NCBI GenBank assembly: GCA_002914845.1
Contig: JXTC01000041.1
Span: forward strand, 1,094,646-1,158,645
Direction: 5' to 3'
Source of the DNA: Trema orientale
Lineage: Eukaryota; Streptophyta; Magnoliopsida; Rosales; Cannabaceae
DNA: 64,000 nt
The position numbers were made by a program, and so were the translations under genes. The notes under the pieces were generated by a model, which worked only from the letters and a program-made list of their open reading frames with translations, did no database searches and was not told the origin of the DNA. Below, in pieces: positions 1 to 12,119 of the stretch (positions within the stretch are counted from its first letter, which is position 1; every line of letters starts with the position of its first letter).

Positions 1-796
1 AAATCATACCACATTAAAAAATCGCTAACCACCGTATTTTTCAATTTTTTTTCAAAAAATACCATATAATATCTAATTTTTCCCCTGATAATTCTACAAA
101 TATATATTGCATATTAAGTATTAACACCATGATTACTCAAAAAAAAAAAAAAAAAAAGGGTCCATAATACCATTACTAAAAACACCCCCGTCTTATTTAT
201 AATTAAAGCTATTTACCAACAATTTTGACGTATGGCTTCACGAGCAATACCTACGTAGTATTTACATAACAAGTCAACGTACAATATATAATTAATAATC
301 TGCATCTATATAGCTCGGAAATGGAACAAAAACATGGTAGACACCTCCTCAAGAGTCAGGATCTCCTTTGGCGAGCTCGCCTGCAACAACAACAAAAAAA
401 AAACCAGACTAAAATAAACATTTTGAATATCGCTAACAAATTCCCATATTCAAATAACACAAAGTACTAAACATTTAAAACAAACTAAAACCATAGTCTC
501 AAAATTAAAAAAAGGATACAACTGAGGAAGAACATCACTATAAATAGGGTCTACGTTGATCCCATTGCAACTTCAACTTTCGCCATCCCTTGCTGCACAA
601 AACAAAAACCACTACAATTCTTTATCCAAGTAAACATCTATATATATATATATATATTTCATATAAGTAATCGACTTACTTAAACCAAACCAAATTTATT
701 ATACCAATACCAGGAATGGGAATGAAGTTGCAGATAAAACCCCTAAAAAAAATTACTTAAAAACACCAGAACCAGTTTTCATTCTCATTTTAGCCC
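1..796. other. 3' flank of HSFA2 with possible spliced 3' UTR
   Basis: No coding region is visible. On the minus strand, downstream of the HSFA2 stop, there are two good splice-acceptor-like sites: a pyrimidine/GTGCAG context ending at 593 and a TTGCAG ending at 381. Each is followed by a short, relatively GC-rich stretch (592 to about 550, and 380 to about 330) unlike the surrounding AT-rich DNA. This could mean introns in the 3' UTR or an alternative last exon. An (AT)n tract lies at about 641-657. Inference only; no transcript evidence is available here. Confidence 0.3.
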
Positions 797-1973
797 TCAA
801 GGCTTGGACCTGAGATAACCCATTTGATCCACAAGGTCTAGCAAGTCCTCACCCCAGTCATCCGGGTTGGAAGCCAGATCCTCCACCTCCACATGGAGCT
901 CCGACTCATCGCCAACCACAACTTCTTCCTCCGGATTCCCACTTATCAGATCATCACTCAGTAATTCCTCCCATATCGTCTCGTTAACACAATCCAAGTT
1001 CACGCCGCCGCTAGAACTCGCCGCCGGGTCCTTGACACCGCTGCTCGATTCGTCCTCCAGGGCCGCCGAGAAAAGAGATTCGATCTCCGAATCGACCGCC
1101 GCCAACTCCTCCAAACCTTGTTCGACGGCACCAATCGCCGGAATTTCTTCCCCCGAAGTCTCGGCGGAGGTGGCGGCGAGTCTCCGCTTCCGTCCGCCGC
1201 CGCGTAATTGAGTCCTCTGTGCGTTTCTCCGAATGAATTGCTGGACGAATGTCGGGTTGTTGAGAGCCTTGGCGAGAAAACTCATCATCTGCTGTTGTTT
1301 CCTCTCTGTTAGAAGCAATCGATCCTCCATCGCTGTGACTCTGTCCCTTGAGTCCTGCTGTTGTTGCCTAAGCTTAACGATTTCCGCCATTAACACGTTT
1401 CGATCCCTTTTAAGCCTTTCGAGCTCTGTTTCGACCCCGAATTGACCGAGTTCGATGCAAGTCCCTAACTGTTGTTGGAAGCTCTGAGAAACGTTTCTCC
1501 TCCTCTTGATCGTCTTAAGCAGATGCTTCTGTCCTCCTAAAAACCCTTCGTTCGCGAATTCCCAACGGTCCGGATCAACCTTCCTGAAACCCTGAAACTC
1601 GGTTCAAAAACAGAGACTGCGTTAGAAGCCATGAAAATCGGCCAAGATCAATGGATATGGTTCCGAGAAAACTTACATAAGTGTTGAGCTGACGGATGAA
1701 GCTGGAGAAGTTACCGTGCTTGAAGTATCGAGGAAGAAGAAGAGTGGAGAACTTGTGAGAGTCCCAGACGACGAAGCTGTTTCGAGCTCTGCTCCAAGAG
1801 ACAATGGCGTCCGTTGATGGGTCTTCCACCATTTCAAAGGTCTTCGTCAGAAACGGAGGTGGACCCACATCGTGTAAACCCTCCATTGGTTGGGGCGACG
1901 CGTTTGAAGACGAGGAAGACGATGAACCAGCTCTGTACGTGACTTCTTCCTCTTTTACTATCACTCCTTCCAT
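797..1973 (-). CDS. HSFA2: Heat-stress transcription factor, class A2-like
   Basis: Two exons, 1973-1677 and 1591-797, with an 85-bp GT/AG intron, give 363 residues. Seen: a Ser-rich N-terminus, then the winged-helix DNA-binding domain (about residues 37-130, [10 protein letters not shown] to KTIKRRR) split by the intron after RQLNTY, the position conserved in plant HSFs. The HR-A/B coiled coil follows (about 155-209, [15 protein letters not shown]) with the long class A spacing. Next come a basic nuclear localisation signal (GRKRRL, about 232-237), an AHA activator motif (ETIWEELL, about 303-310) and a C-terminal leucine-rich export signal ([15 protein letters not shown]). The [17 protein letters not shown] and DLVDQMGYL blocks match HSFA2 better than HSFA6. 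Known role: trimeric nuclear activator binding heat-shock elements, induced by HSFA1 and sustaining acquired thermotolerance. The start is the first ATG and matches the [11 protein letters not shown] start of relatives. An HSE array upstream fits heat induction. Confidence 0.95.
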
Positions 1974-2296
1974 GGCGTAGCTCAGCTTGCTCTGTTTCAG
2001 TGTTTGAGAAATACAAGCTTTATTTCAAACGTAAAAGCAGAGTGAAACAGAGGATTTTCAGTCCATTTTCATGGCGTCTTGAGTCTAAATTTACTTGGGT
2101 GTAATGAGCTTGCGATTAGGTTTTGCTTCAGAGCCAGTTGGGAGATATTTTGTGGTGTTGTTTAGTAAAGTAAGAGAGAAAGAGAGACAGAGAGAGACAT
2201 TTAAAGAGGGTTTTAAGGCGATGGAGAAGAAAGTTCTAGAGAGAGAGAGAGAGAGAGTTGTTGTCAGATTTCCATTCCTTTTTCTCAAGTGTGTGA

Positions 2297-2367
2297 GAAG
2301 TTTCTGCTATTTGTCAAGGCAGTTGTCTCACAATCACCTCAATGTTCTAGAAACTTCTCAACACTTC
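2297..2367. promoter_or_regulatory. Heat-shock element array upstream of HSFA2
   Basis: A perfect three-unit HSE (TTCtaGAAacTTC) lies at 2345-2357. A further TTC at 2365-2367 stays in the 10-bp phase. A second two-unit site, GAAgtTTC, is at 2297-2304. The array lies about 325-395 bp upstream of the HSFA2 start codon. HSE architecture (alternating GAA/TTC every 5 bp) is established knowledge. Assignment to this promoter rests on position. A TTTAAA TATA-like box occurs nearer the gene at about 2200. Confidence 0.7.
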
Positions 2368-2536
2368 AGTTAGGTTACGTGGACGACAGAGAAGATCGAA
2401 GCCTTATGAGCCGTTGATTGTGACTTAAACAGGGGTTTGGTGCCCTTGAGGCTGAGGGTGCCACGTGGGTCTTTTATGTAATTTCCTATTTGATGTGAGC
2501 TTTGCGAGTTCACAATATCCTAAATAATGACGATTT

Positions 2537-3124
2537 ATTATCGTTAGGAATGGCAATGGGGCGGATCGGGGACAGTTTTTTAATTACCATCCTCATCCCC
2601 GAAAGTCAATCACAATACCATACCCGCCCCATTAACCATTCTTTTAGATGCGGGGACGGTGCGGGTATTAACCAATGGATAACGGGGAAAACCGCGGTTA
2701 CCCATTACCCATTGATAATATTAAAATATTAAAAAATTAAGATGAAAATACTAAATCCTTTTCATAATCAACAAAATATTAAACACAACAATATACTAAT
2801 AATTTTTAAACTCTAAAATTTAAATATATAAGTACGTATAACTCTCCAAAATCATTATTTTACCAAAGATATAATAATATAAATAATGTAAAATTAAATA
2901 GATATTTATATGTATAATAATTTTTCTATATAAATATATATATCGGGGCGGGTACGGTGCGGATTATACTAATACCGTCCCCGTACCATACCCGCATATT
3001 AACGGTACGGTTATTCCCCGCCCCGGTCATTTTCCCCGCTTGAGCGGTTTTTCCCCTCCCCATTCGGATCGGATAACCACGGATACCCGTAACCATGGGT
3101 TATATTGCCATCCCTAATTATCGT
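2537..3124. mobile_element. hAT-superfamily MITE with 8-bp target duplication
   Basis: The element runs 2545-3116 (572 bp) and starts TAGGAATGGCAATGGGG. Its far end, read inverted, is TAGGGATGGCAATATAACC, giving imperfect terminal inverted repeats of the TAGGGATGGCAA type. It is flanked on both sides by the perfect 8-bp direct repeat ATTATCGT (2537-2544 and 3117-3124), diagnostic for hAT. The ends are GC-rich and the middle AT-rich. It has no coding capacity. The intact TSD suggests a fairly recent insertion. Confidence 0.88.
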
Positions 3125-4371
3125 ATTTTAAAGCCAAAGGAATAATAGGAATTAGGACAACATTTTTGGATGGACCAAAGGCGATTTTCCACAAGTTTCT
3201 TGATGAAAAAATGAAAAGCACGTGATTTCCTACCTCAACATCCAAATTGCATCCCCAATCAAAATTGCATTTTTTTTTTTTAAAAAAAAAAAGGGATATG
3301 GCTTATTTTTCGACCAATAAGAACTCGACCCCAATCTAAATTGTATTAAACAAAAAAAAAAAAAACCCTCAATGCCACATGCTTGTTCTAGACAGGATTA
3401 TTGAATTCAAAACTAGAGTCACTAATGTAGTTGAACATATATTCCACCATGGTCGAAGCATTTTGAGTGAGGTTGAAAAACTAAATGAGGACAAATCCAA
3501 GTGTCGTCTTTTCCGTTTTCTACTCCTCAAAACTTATTTTTTCTTACTAAATTTTCCATTGAAATCAACTCCGAAACACTAGTTATTAACTATATAGCGA
3601 CCATTTTTAGGTTTTTCTTCTTTTAAATTTCGAGGATGGCCAAACAAACGTCTAAATTTGTACGAGAAAAAGATGACAACAAATAAAAGAATATGTTGGT
3701 CCGAGATAAAGCAAGAAGAAGGGGGCAGTGGAGACTGGAGAGTGAAATCGGAAAGAAAAATACTAGATTTTTGTTTCTTGTAGGAATATTGCATTTGTAA
3801 TGTAAGGGTCTTCTTGTCGCCTCATTAATAGAACAGTCTTTTCTACGTTGATGTTTTAAAATTGGGAAATTTCTAATTGTATTGCTTATATTTTAGCAAA
3901 TATTTTATTTTAATAATAATTTTTTTTTCCTTCAAAAAAACTATTACAAGGGTCTTCTAAATAATTTTATACAGGTGATGTGTTAACTAACGCCATTTTC
4001 AATAGAGTTGTTTGAGGAATGTCTAGTTAACACCAAAGGTATTGGTAAAGACAAAAATATCAGTATTACTAGAAATATATTCTAAATTCAAGAAAATATG
4101 AGAAAATGCCATTAGATGATTTTGTATTTCAACTTTTTTCTTTTTAACGAAACTTTCTGTATTTTAAGAAATATGAAAAAAAAAATCCATTGAATTTGAT
4201 TTTTTTTTTTTTGTTACAAAAAATCTTGTAATTTAACTATTTTTGAAATCCGACTTTCTTATATAAACTAAGTTGGAAAAATTTAAAAGAAATACAAAAA
4301 TTACCCTTAGTAGATGGTAAACTTACTTAGGTTTATATTACATTTGTACTTTATAGTTGGATACATAGATG
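3125..4371. other. Intergenic AT-rich DNA, nothing recognised
   Basis: Poly(A)/poly(T) tracts, no splice-consistent coding exons, no clear transposon ends. Short open frames at 3379-3582 and 3579-3794 encode low-complexity peptides without recognisable domains. Confidence 0.4.
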
Positions 4372-4609
4372 ATTGTTTAGAACTATTAGACGAATTGGGT
4401 TGGCTCAAGTGGTAAGAGCACCTACTACCTGAGATCTGGGACTTAGGTTCGAGTCACATCTGGGGTAGGTGTGAAAACCTATTATCCCTATTAGGGTGAG
4501 GTGGGGATTAGATAGTAATAGATATTTTTCTTTAATTTGTAATAAGTGGGGGTCATTAGTTAAGCCCCACTTTTTTTTTTTAAAAAAAAAAAATTGTTTG
4601 GAACTATTA
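4372..4609 (+). mobile_element. tRNA-derived SINE with 17-bp target duplication
   Basis: The body is 4389-4592. It has an RNA polymerase III A box (TGGCTCAAGTGG, 4401-4412) and B box (GGTTCGAGTCA, 4446-4456), a tRNA-unrelated middle, and a T-run followed by an A-rich tail. It is flanked by 17-bp direct repeats (4372-4388 and 4593-4609) that differ at one base. This is the textbook layout of a plant SINE mobilised by a LINE. It is not a tRNA gene, because the A-B region does not fold with the body into a cloverleaf and the flanks are direct repeats. Confidence 0.85.
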
Positions 4610-5238
4610 TATCACTTATGTGGTCATTTGAATATTTAATTATTGTTTCAAAATTAATATCAACAATTTTTAAATTTAGTTTAAATCTAAATTTACAATT
4701 TTATCAATGATATTTTTGTCATTTCTATCAATTTCCCAAATTTTGATGATATAAGGAGATCAAATTTCAAAAATAATTAAATTACAAAGGCTTCTTGGCA
4801 AAATTTGTACACTGGATCTTGGCGAAATCGACTCATAAGGGGATTTATGCAGATCACTATTAGTTTGTGCTTCGATAGTGCTCTACGCCTCAACAGTTGA
4901 CTCGTTATGATCTTCTCTTCACTTGATGTCTCTTGCTCCTCATCAAAGATCTACAGGGAGGACAAATACTACCTTACACACATTTCAAATCTGAATAAAT
5001 CTTGTAAGAAACCACCGTAGATCTAGGCGGACTAAAGTAACAAAAATATAAATAAACACTACAATCCACCATAGACCTAGATTTGATACTATAAATCTAG
5101 ATTTAGGAGGAAAACTACCTCTCTACATAAGAAGATTATTTAACAATACTACTAAAAATTAAAAAAAAAAAAAACTGTAAAAGAACTCATACCTGAGAGA
5201 AGGAAGATCCCCTTCCACAGTAAGGGAGGCACCTGTTA
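4610..5238. other. Left flank of the copia insertion; possible half of an older element
   Basis: Moderately complex sequence with repeated GTAGATCTAGG/TAGATCTAG-like words (about 4945-5110), unlike ordinary AT-rich spacer. No coding frame is visible. It may be one half of an older transposon split by the copia insertion, with the other half at 10201-10480. I cannot name a family. Confidence 0.3.
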
Positions 5239-8200
5239 TGTAAAGAAACTATAATATAGTACTGGAAAACTTAACTTTTTTTTATTGATAGTATGTGTAT
5301 ATATAGACATGATAATAGTTATCTACAAATCAAAATTTAAACCAGATTACAATAGATTACAAAAGCTAAGAATATNNNNNNNNNNNNNNNNNNNNNNNNN
5401 NNNNNNNNNNNNNNNNNNNNNNNNNNNNNNNNNNNNNNNNNNNNNNNNNNNNNNNNNNNNNNNNNNNNNNNNNNNNNNNNNNNNNNNNNNNNNNNNNNNN
5501 NNNNNNNNNNNNNNNNNNNNNNNNNNNNNNNNNNNNNNNNNNNNNNNNNNNNNNNNNNNNNNNNNNNNNNNNNNNNNNNNNNNNNNNNNNNNNNNNNNNN
5601 NNNNNNNNNNNNNNNNNNNNNNNNNNNNNNNNNNNNNNNNNNNNNNNNNNNNNNNNNNNNNNNNNNNNNNNNNNNNNNNNNNNNNNNNNNNNNNNNNNNN
5701 NNNNNNNNNNNNNNNNNNNNNNNNNNNNNNNNNNNNNNNNNNNNNNNNNNNNNNNNNNNNNNNNNNNNNNNNNNNNNNNNNNNNNNNNNNNNNNNNNNNN
5801 NNNNNNNNNNNNNNNNNNNNNNNNNNNNNNNNNNNNNNNNNNNNNNNNNNNNNNNNNNNNNNNNNNNNNNNNNNNNNNNNNNNNNNNNNNNNNNNNNNNN
5901 NNNNNNNNNNNNNNNNNNNNNNNNNNNNNNNNNNNNNNNNNNNNNNNNNNNNNNNNNNNNNNNNNNNNNNNNNNNNNNNNNNNNNNNNNNNNNNNNNNNN
6001 NNNNNNNNNNNNNNNNNNNNNNNNNNNNNNNNNNNNNNNNNNNNNNNNNNNNNNNNNNNNNNNNNNNNNNNNNNNNNNNNNNNNNNNNNNNNNNNNNNNN
6101 NNNNNNNNNNNNNNNNNNNNNNNNNNNNNNNNNNNNNNNNNNNNNNNNNNNNNNNNNNNNNNNNNNNNNNNNNNNNNNNNNNNNNNNNNNNNNNNNNNNN
6201 NNNNNNNNNNNNNNNNNNNNNNNNNNNNNNNNNNGAGTCTACTAGAGAGGACCCATCATGAGATGTAAGAGGCTGAGAAGTAGACATAGGAGTAGTGACC
6301 TCCTTAGCACCATCAAGATTTGTTTTGGTGAGCAAGTCTCGGATGTATTTATGTTGTGTAAGCAAAAGACCGGAAGGCGTTGGAAGAACCTCTACTCCTA
6401 GGAAGTAATGAAGATCACCTAGGTCTTTGACTGAAAATTTTGTAGAGAGAGCGGAAATGAAAGAACTGATGTGTGCTTTATTATTTCCTGTTACAATAAG
6501 ATCATCGACATAGACTAGAAAGTAGATTGTAGTGTTAGATTGCATATAGATAAACAACGATGTGTCAGATCTTGAATTGAAAAAACCATAACTGAGAAGG
6601 AAGTTTTTCAATTCAGTGTACCATGCCCGGGGTGCTTGTTTGAGCCCATAAATAGCCTTTTTCAACCGACAAACATGAGATGGGTGAGAAAAATCAATAA
6701 AGCCTGGAGGTTGTTGCATAAATACCTCTTCAGTGAGTGTACCATGAAGAAAGGCGTTATTGACATCCAATTGTCGAATAGGCCAATCATGTTGTAAAGC
6801 AATGCTGAGGATAAGACGGATAGTTGTCGATTTCACAACAGGACTAAAAGTCTCCCGAAAGTCTAGACCACGGCATTGGTAGAAACCTTTTGCGACCAAA
6901 CGAGCTTTATATCTAGAGATAGAGCCATCAGGATTTCTTTTAATGCGAAAAACCCATTTGCACCCAATTACATTTTGTGAATTATTATGAGGAATAAGAT
7001 CCCAAGTACCATTGCGGAATAAAGCATTAAGTTCATCAGTCATAGCATTACGCCAATTTGGATCTTTGATTGCTCGAGAAACACAAGATGGTTCGATGGA
7101 CTCAGGTAATGAATGTTTAGTTGTAGCAAGATGAAGTTGTTTAGGCTTAAATATAGTGTTTTGAGAGCGAGTTGTCATGGAGTGAGTACGACCAAGAGGT
7201 GGAATAGAGGGATTTGAGGGAGATGGTGCTGGTTGTGAGATAGATGGAATAACATGAGATGGGCAAGCATTTAGAGGACTTGAATGAGCATGTGAAGTAG
7301 TAGGCCATAGAGTGGGAGATAAAGATTGTGAGCTAGGCTGTGAGGTAGTGGGCTGCAATATTGGAGAAGATATATTAATTAAAGGTATTGGACAAGAAGT
7401 TATACCTGCTTCGAAAATCCTCGAGTTTGACGAATTTGAAGTTGTAGAATATGACTCCGGCGATGACATGGTAGTAGGAATAGTAGTAACTGGGGAAAAT
7501 AGTGCTGCTAAGGAGGAAGATTTTGTTGACCATTGTTGAATAAGAGAAGAAGATAATTTAGAGGGAGTGGAAAACACAGTAATAGCAGGAAATTCATTTT
7601 CAATAAATTTAACATGACAAGAGTGATAAATCTTTTTGTTATCAGGATTGTAACACTTGTAGGCACTTTGGTCAGTAGAATATCCCAGAAAAATACACGA
7701 AGTAGACTTGGGTTCTAATTTGTGTTTAGTATAAGGCTTTAACCATGGAAAACAAAGACACCCAAAAACTCGTAATTTATCATAGTTCGGAGGACTTTGA
7801 AAAAGACACTCATAAGGAGATTTGTGATTTAGGACTGGAGTGGGAAGACGATTGATAAGGTAAACAGCCGTGGTAAAAGCATAGGTCCAATAAGATAGTG
7901 GGAGAGAGGCGGTGTGAAGAAGAGTGAGGCCAGTTTCAACAACATGTCAGTGACGTCGTTCAGCGGAACCATTATGTTGTGGAGTATGAGGAGGTGTTTT
8001 TAAGTGTTGAATACCATGACTTTATAGAAATGATTTAAGAGCAATATATTCACCTCCACCATCAGAATAGAATGTCACAATTTTAGTTTTGAAGAAATTT
8101 TCGACTAATAATTTAAATCGAAGAAAAATTGAATAAGCATCGGATTTTCGACATAAAGGAAAAAACCAAACATATTTAGTGTAGTGATCAACAAAGATAA

Positions 8201-10200
8201 TATAATAATTAAATCCATCAACAGAGTCAACGGGAGAGGGACCCCAAATATCTGTATAAACAAGATCAAGAGGGGCTCTACTTTTTAAAGAAGAAGTACC
8301 AAAAGATAAACGATAACTTTTATTACAATGACAGGAAACACAATAAAATGAGTTTAAGGATTGGACAGGCAGTGAAGCAATATGAAAGCGAGCAAGTTGA
8401 CTGGCAACATTGGTAGAGGGATGACCAAGACGATTGTGCCAAACTTGATAAGAGCCTTTGACACCAACACATGCACTAAGATGAGTGGGTGAGGTTGATT
8501 CCAGAGCCAAATTTCTAGGCCATTCATAAACGTCAAACTTGTTCGGACCGCGAAGCAGGTGTGCCCCCGTGCATAAATCCTTCACGACAAAAGAATTGGG
8601 AAAAAATTCAACAGAAGCGTGATTAGTTTTACAAAATTGAGATACAGAAATTAGATTTTGACGAATGGAAGGAACACACAGAACATTGGAAAGAGAAAAT
8701 TTATTGTGAGAAGAAGGTAAAGAAACAAAGCCTGTATGAGAAATAGGTAGACCTGAGCCATCACCAATCATAACATCTTCTGGGCCGTCATAATTTTGAT
8801 ACCGTGACATGTTGGAAAGTTCTGATGTGACATGATGAGACGCACCAGAGTCCATAAGCAAAGGAGAAGTAGTTAAAGTGGAGGGAGAAATATGATTGGC
8901 CTGCGGAGACGGACGTAAGTGCGGAAATAATTTGTAGCATTGACGAGCATTATGGCCACGTTTGCTACAAAACTGGCAGAACACCGGTTGTGACGAGGGT
9001 GTCAGAAGAAGACCCGTAGAGGGCTTGCGATCATTCATGGATGGCATAGGAGACTGGGCTTGGCCGCGGTTGGATTGTGGTGGACCACATTTAGTAGGAG
9101 CACGGGCAAAGTGAGAGGCAGAGTTGGTGCCACTGGAATGTAGTGGACCCGAGCCACGAGCAAAGTTGGCGGTGATGGGAATTGAGTCAGGCTCTTGTTT
9201 ATTAACGTAGAGAAATTCCTCGTGATCAACCAATTTGTCATATAACTCTTCAAAGGAAATGGGTGTATCGCGGGTGCGAAGAGCAGCAACAACTTCCTTG
9301 TATTCATTACCAAGACTTTGAAAGCAGTAGAGAAGCATATCAGCATCACTGGGTGGGGCACCAATAATGGCTAGTTCATCGGCAATGGATTTGAGACTGT
9401 GAAGAAATTCAGCAATGGGCTTTGTACCACGAGTCATAGAGCTTAAGCGGCCTTTGAGGTGCATCATACGGGTATGGGATTGACTAGCATAGAGTTTGGT
9501 AAGGTGATCCCAGGCTTCTTTACTTGTTTTAGAAGAGGAGACGAAGGCAACAACTGTTTCTAATAGTGAGGCAAGGATTGCATGAAGAAGAAGTTGATCT
9601 TGACGTTTCCAAAGGAGATAGGCAGGATTTGTTGTGGAGGTATTGTTAGAGATAATGAGAGGTTCAGGACAGACTGAATCACCAGAGATGAAACCAAGAA
9701 GATCAAGGCTGAAAAGAAGAGTATGGAATTAAGCACGCCAAGAGGGATAATTGGAGGAAGTGAGTTTGAAGGGCAATTGTGCAGCAGCATTTATGGTGAT
9801 AAGATTAGGTGGAGAGGAAGCAGGGGCAGTGGGAGTCGAAACTATTGTGGGTGTGATACTTTGAGTAGTGTTTGATTGTTCCATGAGTAGAAAAGGAACG
9901 TGGAGAATATTGGCTGTGTGAAGGGAAAAAAAAAACTATAGAATATAGATATTGGCCAGGAAACGAAGATGCTCAATGGAGCTTAGATTGCACTGATACC
10001 ATAAAGAAACTATAATATAGTACTGGAAAACTTAACTTTTCTTTATTGATAGTATGTGTATATATAGACATGATAATAGTTATCTACAAATCAAAATTTA
10101 AACCAGATTACAATAGATTACAAAAGCTAAGAATATGAAATAAAATACAAATGAAAATCTAAACTCCAGCTACCATTTAAACTAAGGATAAGATATAACA
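5239..10200 (-). mobile_element. Ty1/copia LTR retrotransposon, broken, young
   Basis: Fossil element read on the minus strand. The 5' LTR is about 10002-10200 (199 bp, starting TGTTATATC). The initiator-tRNA-Met primer-binding site TGGTATCAGTG lies just inside (10001-9991). The gag region (about 9890-8900) ends in a CCHC zinc knuckle; the protease (DSGASHHV) and GAG-pre-integrase/integrase regions occupy about 8850-7600; the reverse transcriptase with its YVDDL box lies at about 7170-6240. The order gag-protease-integrase-RT is that of Ty1/copia. The 3' LTR begins inside an assembly gap and only about 135 bp of it remain (5239-5375). That stretch differs from the other LTR at about one base, so the insertion is recent, probably under a million years. 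The coding region is interrupted a few times and the element looks non-functional. I saw no convincing target-site duplication. Confidence 0.93.
5376..6234. other. Assembly gap (859 N)
   Basis: A run of unknown bases inside the copia element, covering its RNase H end and most of the 3' LTR. The true length is unknown. The apparent long frames through this stretch are artefacts of translating N. Confidence 0.99.
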
Positions 10201-11820
10201 ACTCAATTTAAATTATTTTGACTTGGGTAAGATTGTTGAAGTAGATGACTCATTATTCTCAATATTAAGGAAGCGAGCTCCTACTCTCTGGCGGAGAGTA
10301 GGAGGAATTCTACTGGGAACCGTGAAAGCTAGAGAGAAGCTGCTATCTCTCTCTCTAAAAGTTTTCGTTACTCAAGTGTCAATTGATTCAATAGTGATCT
10401 CTCAATTATGGGTTTCAAACTCTCTAGTGAAATTGCATTTGAGAACATTTTTTTGCCTGAGTAAAGATTAAAAAATTTCAGATCTGGATTAATGAATCTA
10501 ATGAGTATTGATAAAAAATTTTCTCATAATATTTAGCATAATAATTTATTCGAATAGGTCAATTTTTCTTTTTTCTTTTGGGGGAAATGGCTTGAATATG
10601 CTTCTTGTATCTTTGAAGTCCAAGGTTGTTCTCATCAGTATTTTTGTCATTCGTATTCATGGAGGGTAAGAACATAATTACTGGTATGGAGGGTTCTGAA
10701 AATCTTTCCAAGAGATAAGATTTAAATCAGAGCGCGAAGAAGAAGATAAATGGAGATTTAAAACAAAATTAAAGGCTGGATTTTTTTTTTTTTTCAAAGA
10801 AGCTGGATTAAAAGTTTTGCTTTCCTTCTGTTTGGGGAGTTTTTGACCATCTAGTTCTATTCGTGATGAACCACATTTACTAATTATAGAATATTGCTTT
10901 TGGGCTTGAAAGTTCATGGTGTAAATCATAAATTGAGGTTATTAACAACTTTAATTGAGTTACATTTTGATTTTTGTAAACAGAACGAAATAAGAACTCA
11001 GATTCTCTATGTATCATTTTTTCTCATCTATAGCTTTGAATTTTAATTTTCGGTATAATCTGTATAAATTTTTAACCTTTTTTTTATTGGAAACACTAGA
11101 AACAAATATTAAATAAATTAGTGCTAAAACATTTTTAATGATATAAAGAGGGGTTATTTTCATCTTTCTACTGTTTAAATCACAAAATTAGGCATTATAG
11201 GGTATAATTTTGTAGAAATTTCAAATATCAGCATATTAATTTGTAAAACTCAAATATGAGGTTATTTTTTTACAGAAAATCCAAACTTCACAGTATTTTC
11301 GTGATTAATTCTTATTTTCAATTAGATTTTCCTTTAAATTGGAATTTGGGGATGTAAATATTTGATGGGGTTTGCAAATTGCAAGGAGGGAGGAGGAGAT
11401 ATAGAGAGAGACAGAGTTAGTTTTTTCTTTCTTTTTTTTTCAAAGGAAAAAATGCGAAGAAACAAAATGAAAAAAGAATAAAAGATACAAATGCTGGGAT
11501 CCAGGCAAGGGTCATGGTGGAAGCTAGCCCCAGCCGCTTAGCTAACAAATTCCTCCACTTTATTTTCTCACTTTTTAATTTTATAACAGTTATTCTAAAA
11601 GATGGTTATACACAATTATCCCATCGCCCCTTTGAAATTCAGTTTTTTATAACAATGCCAGTTTAGGTTGTAATTACTTTTTAGGTCGTATTTTGTGTCA
11701 TCTTTTCAAAATGGTGGTGCTAGGTATCATTTTCCCAACGTTTTTTTACTTCGGCCTTCTTACGAAAAACAAGGCCCAAAGAAAATACGAGGCCCAAGTA
11801 TAAAAATTTGAAAACATCAA
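10201..11820. other. Intergenic; possible element remnants
   Basis: 10201-10480 is more GC-rich than its surroundings, with a short inverted repeat around TACTCTC/GAGAGTA (about 10280-10300) and a CT-rich run. It may be the other half of the element split by the copia insertion. About 11140-11320 resembles a worn Mutator-type MITE end (a run of GTAAAACTCAAATATGAGG and ACAGAAAATCCAAACTTC). Nothing else is recognised. Confidence 0.3.
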
Positions 11821-12080
11821 GATGGCTGAACTTTTGGAAAAATCCAGGATATATTTAGAAATATATCACATTTTAAAAGTGAATTTAGAAAAATAATACT
11901 TTTCAAAAATAATGAGACCAATGCCACTAGTTCTTCATAATTGGTATTTTTCAAAAGTACTAGATATAATCAATCAAGTCACTTGAGGTAATCAATCGAA
12001 TTATTTGAAGTAACTAGACTTTTTACCTTAGATAACTTGTCTGGTTACCTGAAGTGCCTTATCAATATGATTTTGAAATT
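11820..12080. repeat. GTAAC-core dispersed repeat, copy 1
   Basis: An AT-rich shell of TATTTTTCAAAAGTA-like words surrounds a core in which AGTAACT, GGTTACC and similar GTAAC/GTTAC half-sites recur. It belongs to the family described at 12120-12640, 12790-13040, 16500-17250 and 60215-60540. No coding capacity is seen and ends are not precisely defined. Confidence 0.4.
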
Positions 12081-12119
12081 TCACCGAATAAAAAAAAAAA
12101 GAACATTTCCCTTTTTTTT

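Noticed and set aside
4401-4456. tRNA gene
   Set aside because: A and B boxes are present, but the unit has SINE-type target repeats and tail and no credible cloverleaf.
5285-6268. Long open frame on the plus strand through the N run
   Set aside because: Almost all of it is translated N; only a few real residues at each end.
10223-10471. 82-residue open frame on the plus strand
   Set aside because: No domain, no promoter or splice context; it lies in a probable transposon flank.
11140-11320. Additional Mutator MITE
   Set aside because: One arm resembles the family, but the other end and target repeats could not be found; noted only as a worn remnant.
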